From contig VZTJ01003250.1 in assembly GCA_013397795.1 (NCBI GenBank), positions 686,783-750,782 of the forward strand: a stretch of 64,000 nucleotides of DNA. Direction: 5' to 3'. This DNA is from Orthonyx spaldingii. Lineage: Eukaryota; Chordata; Aves; Passeriformes; Orthonychidae. Below the pieces are notes generated by a model. That model ran no database searches. It worked only from the letters and a program-made list of their open reading frames with translations, and was not told the DNA's origin. Below, in pieces: positions 52,928-64,000 of this stretch (the stretch's first letter is position 1; every line of letters begins with the position of its first letter). A program made the position numbers and the translations under genes.

Positions 52928-55257
52928 CTAGGGTGACAGCAGAATATAAACTGAACTCTGAAAATCACACTCAACAGTCCGTAAGACTGTGTTAGGGAAC
53001 ATTCTATTTACTCCACAATCTACTACATAGTTCATGCTTGCAACCGAGTTAGATATTTGAAAATTTATCTTTCAAATATGCACACATTTAGAAAAACATA
53101 CCAGAAAATACTTTAACAGATAATCACATAGATTTCAGTTTTGTTACACCCTGTTCCAGATATCTGCATTTATTCTAACATAAACAGAATATAAAGAAAA
53201 AGAAATTAGACTAAGAAGCAGTTGTGTTCTTCTACTACCCTTGCTTTGCTGGAAGGTAGTTGTCAGGTAAAGAACTGGAAACTTCTGCTGAATGATAAGA
53301 ACAGTTAGCTAAGCTGCTAATGACAGTCACTTGCCACCAATCCAGAATGGAAGGTGTAAGAAAGGGAAGGAAATCCATCCTGGACATGTGTCTGCTTCCT
53401 TTCTTTTGCAAAACCAGTAATGCTTCATCAGAAGGAAGTTAGGAATAGAAGGCTTATGTGAAAAAACATGATTTTGTATTACTGTTTCTTTCAATGCTTT
53501 GGTATTTGCTTTGGTTCATGTCTTTCCTCATTTTTTGCAGGAGTGAATTATTAATATTAATAAAATAATAATTTTTTGGACACAGGAATATCCTCTCTGA
53601 AGTTGATAACATAATTTTGCAGAAGAAATCATGAGCATCACTCTAAGGGACCATTCCTTCTCCAAACAGATGTTGCTGGGTATCATTGTTAAGATCTTTA
53701 AAAATGTTAACTTTATTTTGAGTTACCTACAACATCCACAACCATGTTGCCTTAGTCTAAATTTGCCTTGGAACAAAGTTTTCAAAGAACATGAAAACCC
53801 AGAAGCACAATACAGAAAGATCACAAGAGGCTATGGCAGCAAACGATGGACCACAGACTGCAAAATTACTCAGGAGATCTGGGCAAGTAACTCCTGAAGT
53901 CACCACACTAAGCTCTGCGTGCCACCACTACCCTGCTATCAGTAACCCAGTTAACTTGTTTAGGCCTATACTACTACATCATTCTCCCACCTTTAGACCC
54001 CAGGAGATGTAATAGCTGAGGTATGATCAGCTCAGAAACATTTGCCTTTCCTAGGTATGTACTGAGTCATGAAGGAGAGAACCCAAGGACTGCTATACAT
54101 TAGTTCAGCTCAGACAACAGCTAGAATATTATTTCCTGTAAGTCTCAAGTACTTATAATAATTTGAAAAAAAGCAATGCACTATTACTATTGGGATTTTT
54201 TGGAGACAAATCTATACAAATGAATTAATCGCTATTTTAAACTTTCTTTCTAATAAGGTAATATTACAAAAAGAATTCTTTTGAGTGTTTCCCGGTTTCC
54301 CTTCTCAAGAATTAAAAAAAAATAGTTGCTTTTCTAGTTTCCTTTTAATCAGGCTCCTGGACAGGTGGGACAAAATCTCATGTTTCTGATATAAATGTGG
54401 GTACCTTAATACCAAGTACATACCATGTTTATTTTGGTCCACATTACTGGGGAATCCTTCTAAGGAATACAACTTCCTGAAAAGCAGATGGTAAAGAGGG
54501 AGACAGGCTCTTTTCAGTGGTGTCCAGTGACAGGACCAGAGGCAATGGGTACAAACTTAAACATAGGTGTTTCCACCTGAACATCAGCAACCACTTTTTC
54601 ACTGTGAGGGTGCCTGAGCATAGGCACATGTTACCTAGAAAGGTTGTGGATTCTCCCTCCTTGCTGATATTCAAGAGCTGTCCTGTGGTCTCAAGACCAG
54701 AAAAGGCAGATGAACTTTAACATGACCTTTATACTTACTTTTATTCCTTATTCATTCTTGCAATTCAGGCTTTTAAAAAACAGTAAAGAACTGCAGAGTT
54801 GTATTTGGATGCAAAGTGATGGCAAAAGAATAACTGCACAATGACAAACCTTTATGTAATGACCTATAGCTGTAATATAATGCTCTTAAAACTACTTTGA
54901 AATTATTTGGTCTACAAGTAAAAGAGAATTATAGGTATTTCAGAGTTTAGTTCAGAAGGACAGTGGGTAGAGTACATTAGAGGGAGCAGGGATTTGGGGA
55001 TTCTTCCTGTTGCCTTTTTTTTCCTTTTCTTTTTTTCATACTGAGATAAAAACCTGCAGAGACTAAAAAAAGAAGCGCTGGGTAACACTATTTAGGCTCA
55101 AATCTCTCTGACTCAAATTAGAAGTTCTTAAAATTATTGGGTAACTCCTCAAGAAACTTATTTGCAGTATCCTAGAATATGCTTCCCTTAAGTAGCCATA
55201 ATATTTTAGCATGAACACTTCTACACAAAATAATAAAAATTCTTTTAAAAGACTTAC
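52928..55257 (-). other. CDIN1: CDIN1 intron (2330 bp)
   Basis: Complete GT-AG intron between the two exons that carry the nuclease active site. It contains the only CR1 fragment in the window lying on the + strand, i.e. antisense to CDIN1 (54440-54710). Confidence 0.92.
54440..54710 (+). mobile_element. CR1 LINE fragment, + strand (antisense to CDIN1)
   Basis: Sense-orientation CR1 ORF2 C-terminal region. The + frame reads SSDRTRGNGYKLKHRCFHLN and then VRVPEHRHMLPRKVVDSPSL, the usual CR1 end (family form: LPREVVDSPSLE). On DNA level GTGACAGGACCAGAGGCAAT and GAGGGTGCCTGAGCATAGG are typical. It lacks the 3' terminal repeat and the bulk of ORF2. It is the only CR1 copy in this window on the + strand. 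Confidence 0.92.
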
Positions 55258-55323
55258 CTACTGGCACTTCTAAAATAAAGTCTGGTGTTTTGTCATAACC
55301 CTTTGCACGAAGCTGATCTTCAG
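55258..55323 (-). CDS. CDIN1: CDIN1 internal exon with nuclease TPDF motif
   Basis: A 66-nt exon on the minus strand. The acceptor is TTATTTTCTATGTACAG before 55323 and the donor is a consensus GTAAGT after 55258. It codes EDQLRAKGYDKTPDF followed by ILEVPV, with split alanine codons at both ends (phase 1 in, phase 1 out). CDIN1 is assigned to the PD-(D/E)XK nuclease superfamily, related to archaeal Holliday-junction resolvases. The PD of TPDF is the expected first part of the active site (metal-binding Asp), and the matching ExK lies in the next exon. Because the exon is 66 nt and phase-symmetric, skipping it would keep the frame but remove this aspartate. The Asp assignment follows the family; no structure was consulted. 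Confidence 0.96.
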
Positions 55324-58300
55324 CTGTACATAGAAAATAAGAACTACTGTTTATAAAACTATTCCATTAAGTAGACAGCAGCATAATTAATTTTATTTTA
55401 AATAAGAGTGCAAGAATTACTAATGCAGTCATACATATCTTTCTTATGCATGCAATGCTGTGTCAGATTAAATGAACCTTTGTAGAAAACCTGAAGCATG
55501 GATATAAAAATGCTTCTTTGTCATCCCTGCATTTTTATGTCTTCATTATAAACATCATTAATTCAAGCTGTCATACCGTATTTTATAACCTCCAAATATT
55601 CAAAATAAAGAGATATATTCACTGATTGAAAGAAGAGTTTCTCCACCTTCGGATGTGTTAAGGTTAATCCTACCAACACCACAAATGTAGATACACTGTC
55701 ACTGCTGCCTTGGTTGTATTTTTAATGTTAGCATAAAGTTGTTTAAACAAAAAGCAAGAAAATCCTTCTCTCCTGGAAATTTATGAAAGTAGAGAAGAGC
55801 CATAATTTTAGTTTCTCTTGTATTCTGGAGTGTAGAATTTATCCAGTTTCTGAACATGAAAAGATTTAGACATTCTGCTAACATTAAGTCTACAACTCTA
55901 TTGCTTACAAATATTACAGCTGAATATTTCAAGGAAAAAATGAGTGAGCAAGACAAAACTGCAAAAGATGCTCCCTTTCAATAAAAAGGAAAAAAAAAGA
56001 AAGACAAAAAGCTCAAGCCACCCCCTAATATTTTAAAACTACTGTCCTTGATTTCTGATACCATTACATTGATATTTCTGAAACACCATTTCTCCATTAG
56101 AATTTGGAGTGACCTGGTCATTCAATTCCAGGCATGGCTTTCTGTCTTCACCCAAGCTCAACTAATGGCACTACCTAGTAACAAGTAAGGCTGTGTAGCC
56201 CCTTAACACCTACTGGGCTGTTGACATTGTCATACATCCCATTCGCCTTTCCACATCACCTTTGATTAAAATTAATGGTCCATTCTCACTGTTGGGTAGC
56301 TTATTTCCAATCCATTTATCAGGTTAGGACAGTAGTTTCATGGCCACTGTTCAGAACTCAGTTTTTGAATACTTTCTGCAAATCCTGAAAGGTCAGCGGT
56401 TTGAGTCCAAGCAACATTTTAATGACAAGAAAAACATACAAACTTAGAAATCAAAATATTGTGATAGTGCCAAAAGCAAACTCTCCCACTCTTTTTCATT
56501 GAAGAAGGTAAGTCTGAAGTATTTTATATAGTGAACTAATTCTGAAAGTGGGACAGAAGTAAATTTGGAAAGCTGAACATTCATGTCAGTCTAAACTGCA
56601 ATAGGTGTTTATTCTTTTTGAGTGGTACTGTATTTTTTTTTTAAATTTTGAGAGCATTTCTTCACTATAAACAGACTATACTGTAAATAGAAGTCTTTGC
56701 AATGTGACACTTCATTACATCACCTGATCAGGTAATGAAAAACATTTCTAGGATTTGGAGACAGACTTGGTTTTTGGCTATTTTTTCAAACTTAGCTTGT
56801 CGTGTATATAGATAAATCATGTTAAGATTAAGAAGGTTTTAATTTAACAAAACCTATGAATAGAGAGTTTTATGCCATAACATAAAAATGAATTTAATAT
56901 TCTATGTAGTATTTTAATCCTTATTTTAAAAAAACCCCACAAAACAGTTTTATCCAAATCTAGTTAACTGTAACCTGCCCTTAATTGTTTAAAACAATCT
57001 ACGATAGACAACTGGATGTCCCAGCTGAAATTTTGCTCACTTAAGAGCAATAGCAATGGAAAGGTCAGTCTTTTCTTTCACATCTAACAAATGCTAGTAC
57101 CACAAAATAAGGGAAATGCAGCTTAAAAATCTTACTGAAAACCAAAACAGATGTAAACACACTTTTGATACAAACCCTCTGACTATTCCTGAAGAACAGT
57201 ACACTAATATGAGAACTGCAAAAATTCTGTTTCTTTAAAATGTGTTAAAAAGTAATGGAATTACAAGTCGTGAGCCATGTAAATCATAAGTCATCTTCAA
57301 AACTGGAATGAAGTACTACACCACAAAGCCTGAATTTGTGAACCTATGGGAAATACTGTCATCTCTTCTGTCTTCCTGATGTTTTTTTTCAAGCAGTTTT
57401 GGAACTAGTTTTTCAGAAAGGAAAGGTTGTATCACAAGGGACTCGGTAGGGTTCATTTTGCAGATACTTAGGGAAAGTTTTTTTTAAAGAATACTCCAAA
57501 TCCCAAATACATCTAGAACCTGAAATACATATGTGATCACAGACATAATAAATACAAACCTTAACATAAATCATGACTAAACAATACTTCACTATACATA
57601 AAATGTGAACAACAAATTAAGCTCTCTCATTTCTATCTTCATATTCTAACAAGCTAACCCATTCTAGATGTTTTAATTTGATAGCACAAATTTCTTGGAG
57701 CTAATTTCTAAAGACAAAATTGATGCTTATCCAAGGTCATGAAACATTAAAATTTAAATGTGATATTTATACTGCATAAGCTTACACAAGCCAAATAAAA
57801 TGATAATTGTTGGGTTGAGGATCCCTTAGTGAGTCATCCAGTCCATTCCCTTGTATCGTGACAGGATTGATTTAATTAACAGCTTTGATAGATGAATGTC
57901 AAATCTAGCCTTGAATTTTTCATTGAAGGTGATTCCACAACCTTTCCTGGCAGTTTGTTTCATACTTATTGTTCCTAGAACTGTTTGGTATTTTAACTCA
58001 CCATCATCTCTGCAATTACAGCTTAAGCCTATTACCTGTATCTATGCTCTCACAGTCAAATAGGAAAATCTACCTCTTCATATTTTCATAGTGTCATTTG
58101 CAAGCTTGCATGTGATAGGTAATCCTGTCCTTTTTTTCACTCTTCTCTAAAATAAAACAGCACACTAACTCTGTTCTTTAATCATATGCACAAATCTTTT
58201 AAAAAGCTTAATAATGCTTTCTACCTTCTTAAATTGTTTTAAGATTTCCAAAATCTTAACCTGATATAGCTTCAGGAAAGATCATCGTTCCAGGTAACCC

Positions 58301-59028
58301 CAGAAAAATTCCCTGTTTACATAGATTTAGCTCAACCATTAACAGAAGAGGGCATTTCACTTTGCTGTCGTCTGATCACATAAAGAATCCAAGATTTAAG
58401 AAGTCGTTGTTTACTATCACATTTAGAGAACAGATACTTTAAACACTAATCTTTGTTTCAGTGGCACTCATGTAAAAGAAACACTACAGGCTAAAAGAAA
58501 AAAAAGAAAGTAACTTCCTAACTAATTAATCCTTAAAATAACTTTAAAAATACGGAGTGTAAAAAAGAGTAATTGCATTGATTGGGAAGCAGGGGGCAAA
58601 AATTCAGCAGAAACTGCACAGCAAGGTAAATGAGTGAATGTTCTAGCAGTTCTTTAATACATAAAGCATTCTGAAGCTAATATTTCTCATGCTTCTTCCT
58701 AAATCTCATAAGGCCTAGATTATGGCTAATATCTCATGACACCAAAAGTAATACTGCAGCAGATATTAAAGCATTTTTTTCAGCTACTTATTCTATAAAA
58801 TATTAATTGCAAGCCTGTGCATGTGCTGTATATATAGAGTATTAGGTAACTGAGTTCCTGTTCAGTTCTAAATCAATAAAAGATAACATGTACAGCATCA
58901 ATCATATTTTACTCTTCCTTTACTACCTAATATAGGGAGCATTTGGGCTGACTTTTGTCTTAGGTAAACAGTCACCAACATCTCTGAAGTTAAGAATTCA
59001 CTGGCTAGCCTCTACCACAGATTCTTAC
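55324..59028 (-). other. CDIN1: CDIN1 intron (3705 bp)
   Basis: Complete GT-AG intron. It holds an old CR1-like fragment at 57815-58165. The 55699-55956 minus open frame lies inside the intron and shows no similarity to CDIN1 or anything recognised. The rest is unique AT-rich sequence. Confidence 0.92.
57815..58165 (-). mobile_element. Old CR1-like LINE fragment
   Basis: Strongly diverged but recognisable reversed CR1 3' region: GAGTCATCCAGTCCATTCCC, ACAGCTTTGATAGATG, GATTCCACAACCTTTCCTGG, CAGTTTGTTTCATACTTATT, CAGCTTAAGCCTATTACC. The wording resembles old amniote CR1 lineages rather than the younger avian copies, so this insertion is probably older than the others. Its 3' border in the right flank is unclear. 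Confidence 0.75.
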
Positions 59029-59096
59029 CTATGAAAGAGAGATTTTTTTCCAAAAGCATTTCTCGCAGCAAGACTTCATGCTCATGCCCAATAGCG
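59029..59096 (-). CDS. CDIN1: CDIN1 internal exon (reads AIGHEHEVLLREMLLEKN)
   Basis: A 68-nt exon on the minus strand. The acceptor CTAAAGCAATCAG precedes 59096; it has a weak pyrimidine tract, but a TTAAC-like branch region lies just upstream. The donor is GTAAGAATC after 59029. The first base completes the histidine begun in the preceding exon. It then codes AIGHEHEVLLREMLLEKN followed by LSFI, and ends with one base, G, of an alanine codon finished by CT of the next exon. The segment matches CDIN1 immediately before its nuclease fold; human has RDLLLEKN where this has REMLLEKN (from memory). No stops and clean phase joining on both sides support a functional exon. Confidence 0.95.
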
Positions 59097-61894
59097 CTGA
59101 TTGCTTTAGGTTAAGAAATGGAAGATTACTTGTGAAAAGAAACAACTTCATAAAAACATCATAGGTAAAGTAATTAATCATATAATTTATTTGCCTTCAC
59201 CTGCATTTCAGAGGTGATCAGTGATTTGAACTCTAAGTTTTGAAAATCCTTATAGGGATTTTCAGAAGGATACACGACTTTGCGAAAATCAGACTATTGT
59301 ATCAACAGCATACATTGTACTGAATTAAGACCCACTTGACCATATTTATTCAGTATAATTACGGGCAATATTTCCCTTTTTTCCTCATTCTTCTTCTAAA
59401 TATAAAAGAAAGCGTGATCCTAAAACATCTGACTAGTAATTCAATTCTCCAATCCAGCAAAGGATGAAACAAACTGGTTTTCTTTCTTTATATTCTGAAA
59501 TTGATAGGTATGACATCCATCTGAAACATCTTACTGTAAAAAAACATCCTTTTAATTGATTTTTCAGAAGCATGAACTAATGTCAGAGAAAGGATGAAAT
59601 CATATTTTATAGTGAAGTCCTTTTCACTTCACTGACAGCCTGTTGATCCAATGTGCTATTCCTAGCAATATGTAAAAAAGTCACCACATTAAATATCTTT
59701 TATGTATACTCCTGGAGGTCAAAGTTTTATTCTGGAACCTTTTAAGATGAATGCTATGGAACAATATGATAAAAGATCTTATGTTAAAAGCACGTAAGCT
59801 CCAAATTCTGCTTAAAATAACTTCTGAAAACTTAAACTACAGATCACCTCACCACTAGAGTTAATTACTTAGCTTGAATGAATACTTCACACTGAACAGC
59901 AAAAAAATACTTCTATGGAATGATTTCATATGTACAAACAGCTTATATCAATTGAAACTATGTATTCTGTTAAACTCTACTAGCAGTTTCAGAACAAAAG
60001 GGACAAATGAAGAATGGCAAAAAAGGTAAGAAAAATTCTGCAAACAGAATTTATAATGCACCATAAGCAGAAACACTTAGTCTATAATAATACCTGTTAT
60101 TGATGTATAGCAATGACCATGGGGCAAAACTTGTAAATAACCTCACAAGCCATTTTCTACTCATGCAATCTAGCAGCCTAGTTTCCCGTAAGCATCTGAA
60201 CTATTACTGAAAAATAGCCTCTTGGCATTTACAAAGACGTTGACTTCATGCTTTAGTCCATGCATATACAATTAGATAGTTATATTTAAAATCAATATGC
60301 AATCCTTCAGAAGACATTATGCTTTTAAAACCTTAACTTTAAATTGATTTTTAACTATTTTATGCACCTCAAAATTAACATCTAATTCAGCAACATACTT
60401 GCAGTAATGCACTCACACAGCTTAGTATTAAACTTTTCTGTACCAAAATGGAATTGAAAAAATCCTCATTACTCTCATCGATGTCACTGCATACTCAACA
60501 ACCGATTTGAGAATCTGAAGAGGATATAAAAGTCTCTTCTAGACTGCAGGCAAGTAAGTCTTCAAAGTGGTTCATAATTCTACATATGTATCTCTATTAC
60601 CTTTAAACATGATACTTTCAGAAGACTACAATCAGATTGCTCATCCACAAAGTATTCATCTTAAAATTCTGGATATGAAAATTCGTGATCAACAACCCTT
60701 TAAAATGTGTGGCTTATTAGATTAATCCACTTTCAGAGCTCTTTGTTTAATCGTGAAGATAATCTCAATGAATATTTAAAATTACAATTAAAAGCACAAA
60801 ATACAAAGACAATTAGAACTCTATCCTGCTGCTGTTAAAGTTAATGGGAACAGGGCTGAGGCTGTAGTAGACACCAGAATAGTGCTCCTAGTGGAAAGTA
60901 TTTTTAAGGAGTGACAATCACGTGTATCACAACTACAAGAAGTACTTTTTCATGCATAACTAAACATCACTGTAGCTTTCCTATCCTGCACCTGTACAGT
61001 GAAATCAAGACCTTCCCCCAAACTGCATGCAGAGATTAATGCAAGGATTCTCTAGGACTTGGGAGCGAACTGCCTTACTAGCCTGCTCTGTGATAGCAGG
61101 TCATAATTTTGAAATTGTTCCTTTGACCACAGACTGAAACAGAAGAGCTAGTCCTGCAGGACTTTATTACATAGGATTTGGGTTCTCAGTGGTCACTCCT
61201 AACAAATTCTAATCTTAGTCTGGAACACTCAGTGCCACGTGGAGTTCCCTCAGTGTACTCACTGTATGGTTCTCTAATTAACTATTTCAACACTACAAAA
61301 AAAATATCCCTGAAAATTCAGGCTATATAGGGTTTTTACTACAGCTAGTATAATCTCCTTTGAGAAGAAGAAAATAATAAAAGAACTGCACTGGAATGTC
61401 AGATTGGAGTTTAAAAATACTAATCGGTCAATCACACCTGAATTTACTTGAAAAAATTTCAGTTAAAACTCATATTTGTAACAAAGCAAAGCCATAATGT
61501 TGAACACTATCTATGAAGCTTATTAATTTAATCACAAAATAGCTGAGATTGGAAGGTATCTCCAGAGATTATCTAGTCCAACTCCACCACTCAAAGCATG
61601 GTCACCTAGTCTTAAAAGAAAACCAGATATGCATTTCAACTAATCAAAACCAAAGAGATTCAATCAGGCATATGAATGTGTAACCACCAAACTGACATGT
61701 TCCCAGGTCCATCTGATTTTTGTTAGCATAAGAGAAACCTCTGCAGTGACCCTCTACCTGACTGAATGTAAAAGAGAGGAGTATGAAATGTATTTTGTGA
61801 AGCAGAACTTTATGTCAGGTTAAAGCTAGTCACATCTCCTCCACACAGTCTAAGCTCATCAATTGTGCACCTAAAATTTTATGGGAAAGGATAC
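59097..61894 (-). other. CDIN1: CDIN1 intron (2798 bp)
   Basis: Complete GT-AG intron. It holds one CR1 3'-end fragment (61532-61611). The rest is AT-rich unique sequence in which no gene, RNA or other repeat was recognised. Confidence 0.92.
61532..61611 (-). mobile_element. CR1 LINE 3'-terminal fragment
   Basis: On the + strand: ATCACAAAATAGCTGAGATT, GGAAGGTATCTCCAGAGATT, ATCTAGTCCAACTCC, CTCAAAGCATGGTCACCTAG. This is the extreme CR1 3' end in reverse orientation with about one mismatch in six to eight bases against the usual avian wording. Confidence 0.9.
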
Positions 61895-61944
61895 TGTTTG
61901 ATGCAGTCCACCAGTGGTCCATAACAACAGTCATTCACCGTACA
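61895..61944 (-). CDS. CDIN1: CDIN1 internal exon (reads CTVNDCCYGPLVDCIK)
   Basis: A short 50-nt exon on the minus strand. The acceptor is TTATTTGTCTGCAG before 61944, with a good pyrimidine tract, and the donor is GTATCC after 61895. It codes CTVNDCCYGPLVDCIK plus two bases, CA, which join C from the next exon to make a histidine codon. The previous exon ends in phase 0, so the frames join cleanly. The cysteine-rich NDCCYGPLVDC stretch is characteristic of CDIN1 orthologues; human has isoleucine where this sequence has threonine (from memory). The exon is too short to appear as an open reading frame and is recognised only from protein similarity and splice borders. Because 50 is not a multiple of three, skipping it would shift the frame. 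Confidence 0.95.
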
Positions 61945-62299
61945 CTGCAGACAAATAAGAGAAGTAGTATACTGATGGGCAACTACAAAACCATTATAGT
62001 TAAAGAGTATCTTAAAAACAGTAATTACTTTTCCTCAAAAAGGCTATCAGATGCTGTTCAGATTTAATCACAGAAAACAAAAACTGCATGCTTTTATTCA
62101 CTATAAAAGCACGCTATTAAAAAGTGAAATGCTCCCCTCACAAATATTGCACTGCCATTTATAATGCACTCTGACCTCACTGACAGTTTATGATGACAGT
62201 AATTAAATGAGGTTTAAAATCTTTTACTCTGCTAGGCAGATAGCAGAATTGCCACAGGAAAAAAAACAACAAACCAAACAAAACAAGTGTGATTAATAC
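61945..62299 (-). other. CDIN1: CDIN1 short intron (355 bp)
   Basis: Complete GT-AG intron between two CDIN1 exons, defined by the exon borders on both sides. An A-rich (ACAAAC-like) patch lies near 62260-62287. Nothing else is recognised inside it. Confidence 0.92.
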
Positions 62300-62379
62300 C
62301 TGATAGACTTGATTTGCTAGAACTCCATCTGGAATCTGAGAAGGGTCCCGTAGCATACTATTTATAAGAGTTTTGGAGG
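62300..62379 (-). CDS. CDIN1: CDIN1 internal exon (reads SKTLINSML...ANQVYQ)
   Basis: First CDIN1 exon seen in the window (80 nt, minus strand). The acceptor is TTTCTCTAG before 62379 and the donor is GTATTAATC after 62300. After two bases that finish a split codon, it gives 26 open codons that begin SKTLINSMLRDPSQIP and end VLANQVYQ, ending in phase 0. This matches the middle of CDIN1, the codanin-1 interacting nuclease; human reads nearly the same here (from memory: SKSIINSMLRDPSQIP). CDIN1 binds codanin-1 (CDAN1), is linked to chromatin and histone handling in erythroid cells, and is mutated in congenital dyserythropoietic anaemia type I. This segment lies N-terminal to the nuclease core. 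The next exon follows after only 355 bases of intron. Exons coding the N-terminal ~115 residues are not in 62380-64000 and must lie beyond the window end. Confidence 0.95.
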
Positions 62380-64000
62380 CTAGAGAAATAAAAATAAAAA
62401 CCTGTTAGCTCAGTTACACTTTCCTAGTAAAATCATTGATGATACTAATAACTTTGAAAATGATCTGCCCAGCAAGTGCTAACTTACAAATTCATAACTA
62501 CTTACCCATTCTGATACTATTAACTCTAAAGTCTTGAAACGCCAAAGGATTTTATTAGCCAAGGTGCAAGTAAGCCCTTATTTACTTAGTTCCACTGGAC
62601 AGTTTGTGCTTTAGAAGCATCATGCAGCTTCTAAGGAAGCTGCTTAGTATACAGTAAGCCTAACTCAAAATAACCTCATATCCTATTAGAACTTTAGGAA
62701 GAAGATATAATGTTAAAATTCAAAACAGCCTTTAAAAAGCACTTTAAAGACTTCATGATTCCAATTTATTAGTTTTCAGACTTAAGTATTTACTTATTCA
62801 GTGTTGACACATTTTTCTGACTGCATTTAAGAGCTGGGAAAAGGCTTTTTTTGCTTTTTTCAAATATATAAATGTAAGTCAAAAGAAATCAGAAGTTAAT
62901 TTTAGCATCTATCATTTTTTTACTCATGGGTATCTGATAATACAATGAAAAAATAAAGCAAAACAGGAGACAAATAAACCTTTAGTTTATTTTCAAATAC
63001 AGTCTTGTAATCCTTGGCATTGTTTTCTCTCCATGAGCTTAGCCTGGGTAGTTGCAAACACCAGTTAATTACTAATAGTAGTAGAAAGACTTTATTTTAG
63101 AAAAATACCTTCGAAAAACATCAAATATTTCATTTTACAATTTCCCAGAAAAAAGTCAACACTGCTGCATATGCTGCCTCTGTCCTGGGAACAACCTCTG
63201 ATGGAGCTCAGCTCCATTGTATTTATACCATTGAATCCTTAAGTGTGGATCAGATTTGAGACTAGCAAGGTTCCCCACTTTGCCAAAGATCTCCTGTGTG
63301 ACTTCAGAGCAATTCCTTTAACCTGTGTGCGCTGCAGTCCTGTAAACAAAATGAAAAACTACTCTATTCCTGTTCTTCATCTGTTTTGCCCCAATTCAGA
63401 GCCAAAGCTTTGTCATGGTCTTCAGTAACGGAATCAAAAGACTCAGGTGACACCATGAAAAGGACTGATGGAGCCTGCGACACGAAGGATATCTGCCACA
63501 TAAGCAGCAATGATACTGTATTAATGGATGTATGTAAAAGCTTCGTTGAAAGTAAAGGAGATTGGCATTGTAATCTTCTCCCCAAGTTATCTCTTAAAAG
63601 CATCACATACAGGTGAACTTAGTATTCGCAAGAAAATAATTTATTTAGAAAACTATACCACATGAGGCAAAGAATACAAACCTCTGAATGAGTTTAAAGG
63701 CTTTCCAAGTACTACAAAGAGCTATCAACACAGGCAGGAGCAAAAGTTTGTGCAAATATTTTTAAAGACAATGACTTCCACTAAACAAAAACACTTCCAG
63801 AAGCAACAAGCTACATTACATCTATGTACCTTATTAATCTCATACGAAATAAACATTACTTTTATAAGTTAATACGAAGAATAAATAGGCATTTTACTTT
63901 AGCCTTCGTACACTGTTAAAAACATGTTTTATTTAGCATAAAAACTTTGAAAATGTGAAACAAAAGGTGGTGTGCATATTTACGTTACTAACACTAAAAA
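62380..64000 (-). other. CDIN1: CDIN1 intron 5' of the first visible exon (partial)
   Basis: Intron sequence upstream of the exon at 62300-62379 in the direction of transcription. It continues past the window end. Short open frames at 63243-63616 exist on both strands but have no recognisable protein similarity, no good splice borders, and do not resemble the preceding part of CDIN1. No repeats were recognised. Confidence 0.7.

Noticed and set aside
63243..63616. Open frames on both strands considered as the preceding CDIN1 exon
   Set aside because: None resembles the expected CDIN1 segment before SKTLINSML, and no splice borders fit; the preceding exon must lie beyond 64000.

Overview
The window is a stretch of bird nuclear genome. 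It is AT-rich, gene-poor and intron-like, and nearly all recognisable dispersed repeats are CR1 LINE fragments of the avian type, including the 3' end read on the + strand as a variant of ACAGAATCATAGAATGG. No SINE families or bacterial-style operons are visible. Species cannot be told from the sequence. One protein-coding gene is supported: CDIN1 (C15orf41, codanin-1 interacting nuclease), on the minus strand. Five consecutive internal exons lie at 62300-62379, 61895-61944, 59029-59096, 55258-55323 and 52822-52927. All have AG/GT borders and their reading phases join perfectly, giving about 123 codons from the middle and catalytic part of the protein (roughly residues 116-240 of a family length near 280, from memory). 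The upstream exons must lie beyond 64000. The terminal exon, expected to start RFGPGLV, was not found, so it probably lies before position 1 and positions 1-52821 are then one very long intron. The five exons are in ordinary introns of 355 to 3705 bases. Region by region: 1-20059 is unique intron with CR1 pieces near 2.0-2.6, 7.8, 10.2-10.8 and 13.8-14.2 kb, a (CCTTT)9 microsatellite, and a coding-looking but broken stretch near 4.0-4.8 kb. At 20060-20760 there is an unusual CR1 piece from the 5' half of the element, carrying ORF1 esterase-like and ORF2 endonuclease remnants. From about 22.2 to 25.5 kb the sequence looks like a conserved developmental regulatory block: many TGACA (MEIS/TGIF-type) cores, TAATTA/TTAATTG homeodomain sites, an exact octamer, a 22-bp perfect palindrome made of two CAATTA sites, and an RFX X-box-like site. 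In other amniotes the neighbour of CDIN1 is the TALE homeobox gene MEIS2, so MEIS2 enhancers inside this intron are a reasonable but untested idea. From 25.5 to 52.8 kb there is mostly unremarkable intron with one CR1 piece near 35.1 kb and an AT-rich tract near 45.4 kb. From 52.8 kb to the end lie the CDIN1 exons, with CR1 fragments near 54.5, 57.8 and 61.5 kb. No RNA genes, CRISPR arrays, endogenous viruses or novel multi-gene system were seen. The most interesting material is the regulatory block at 22-25.5 kb and the exon structure of CDIN1.
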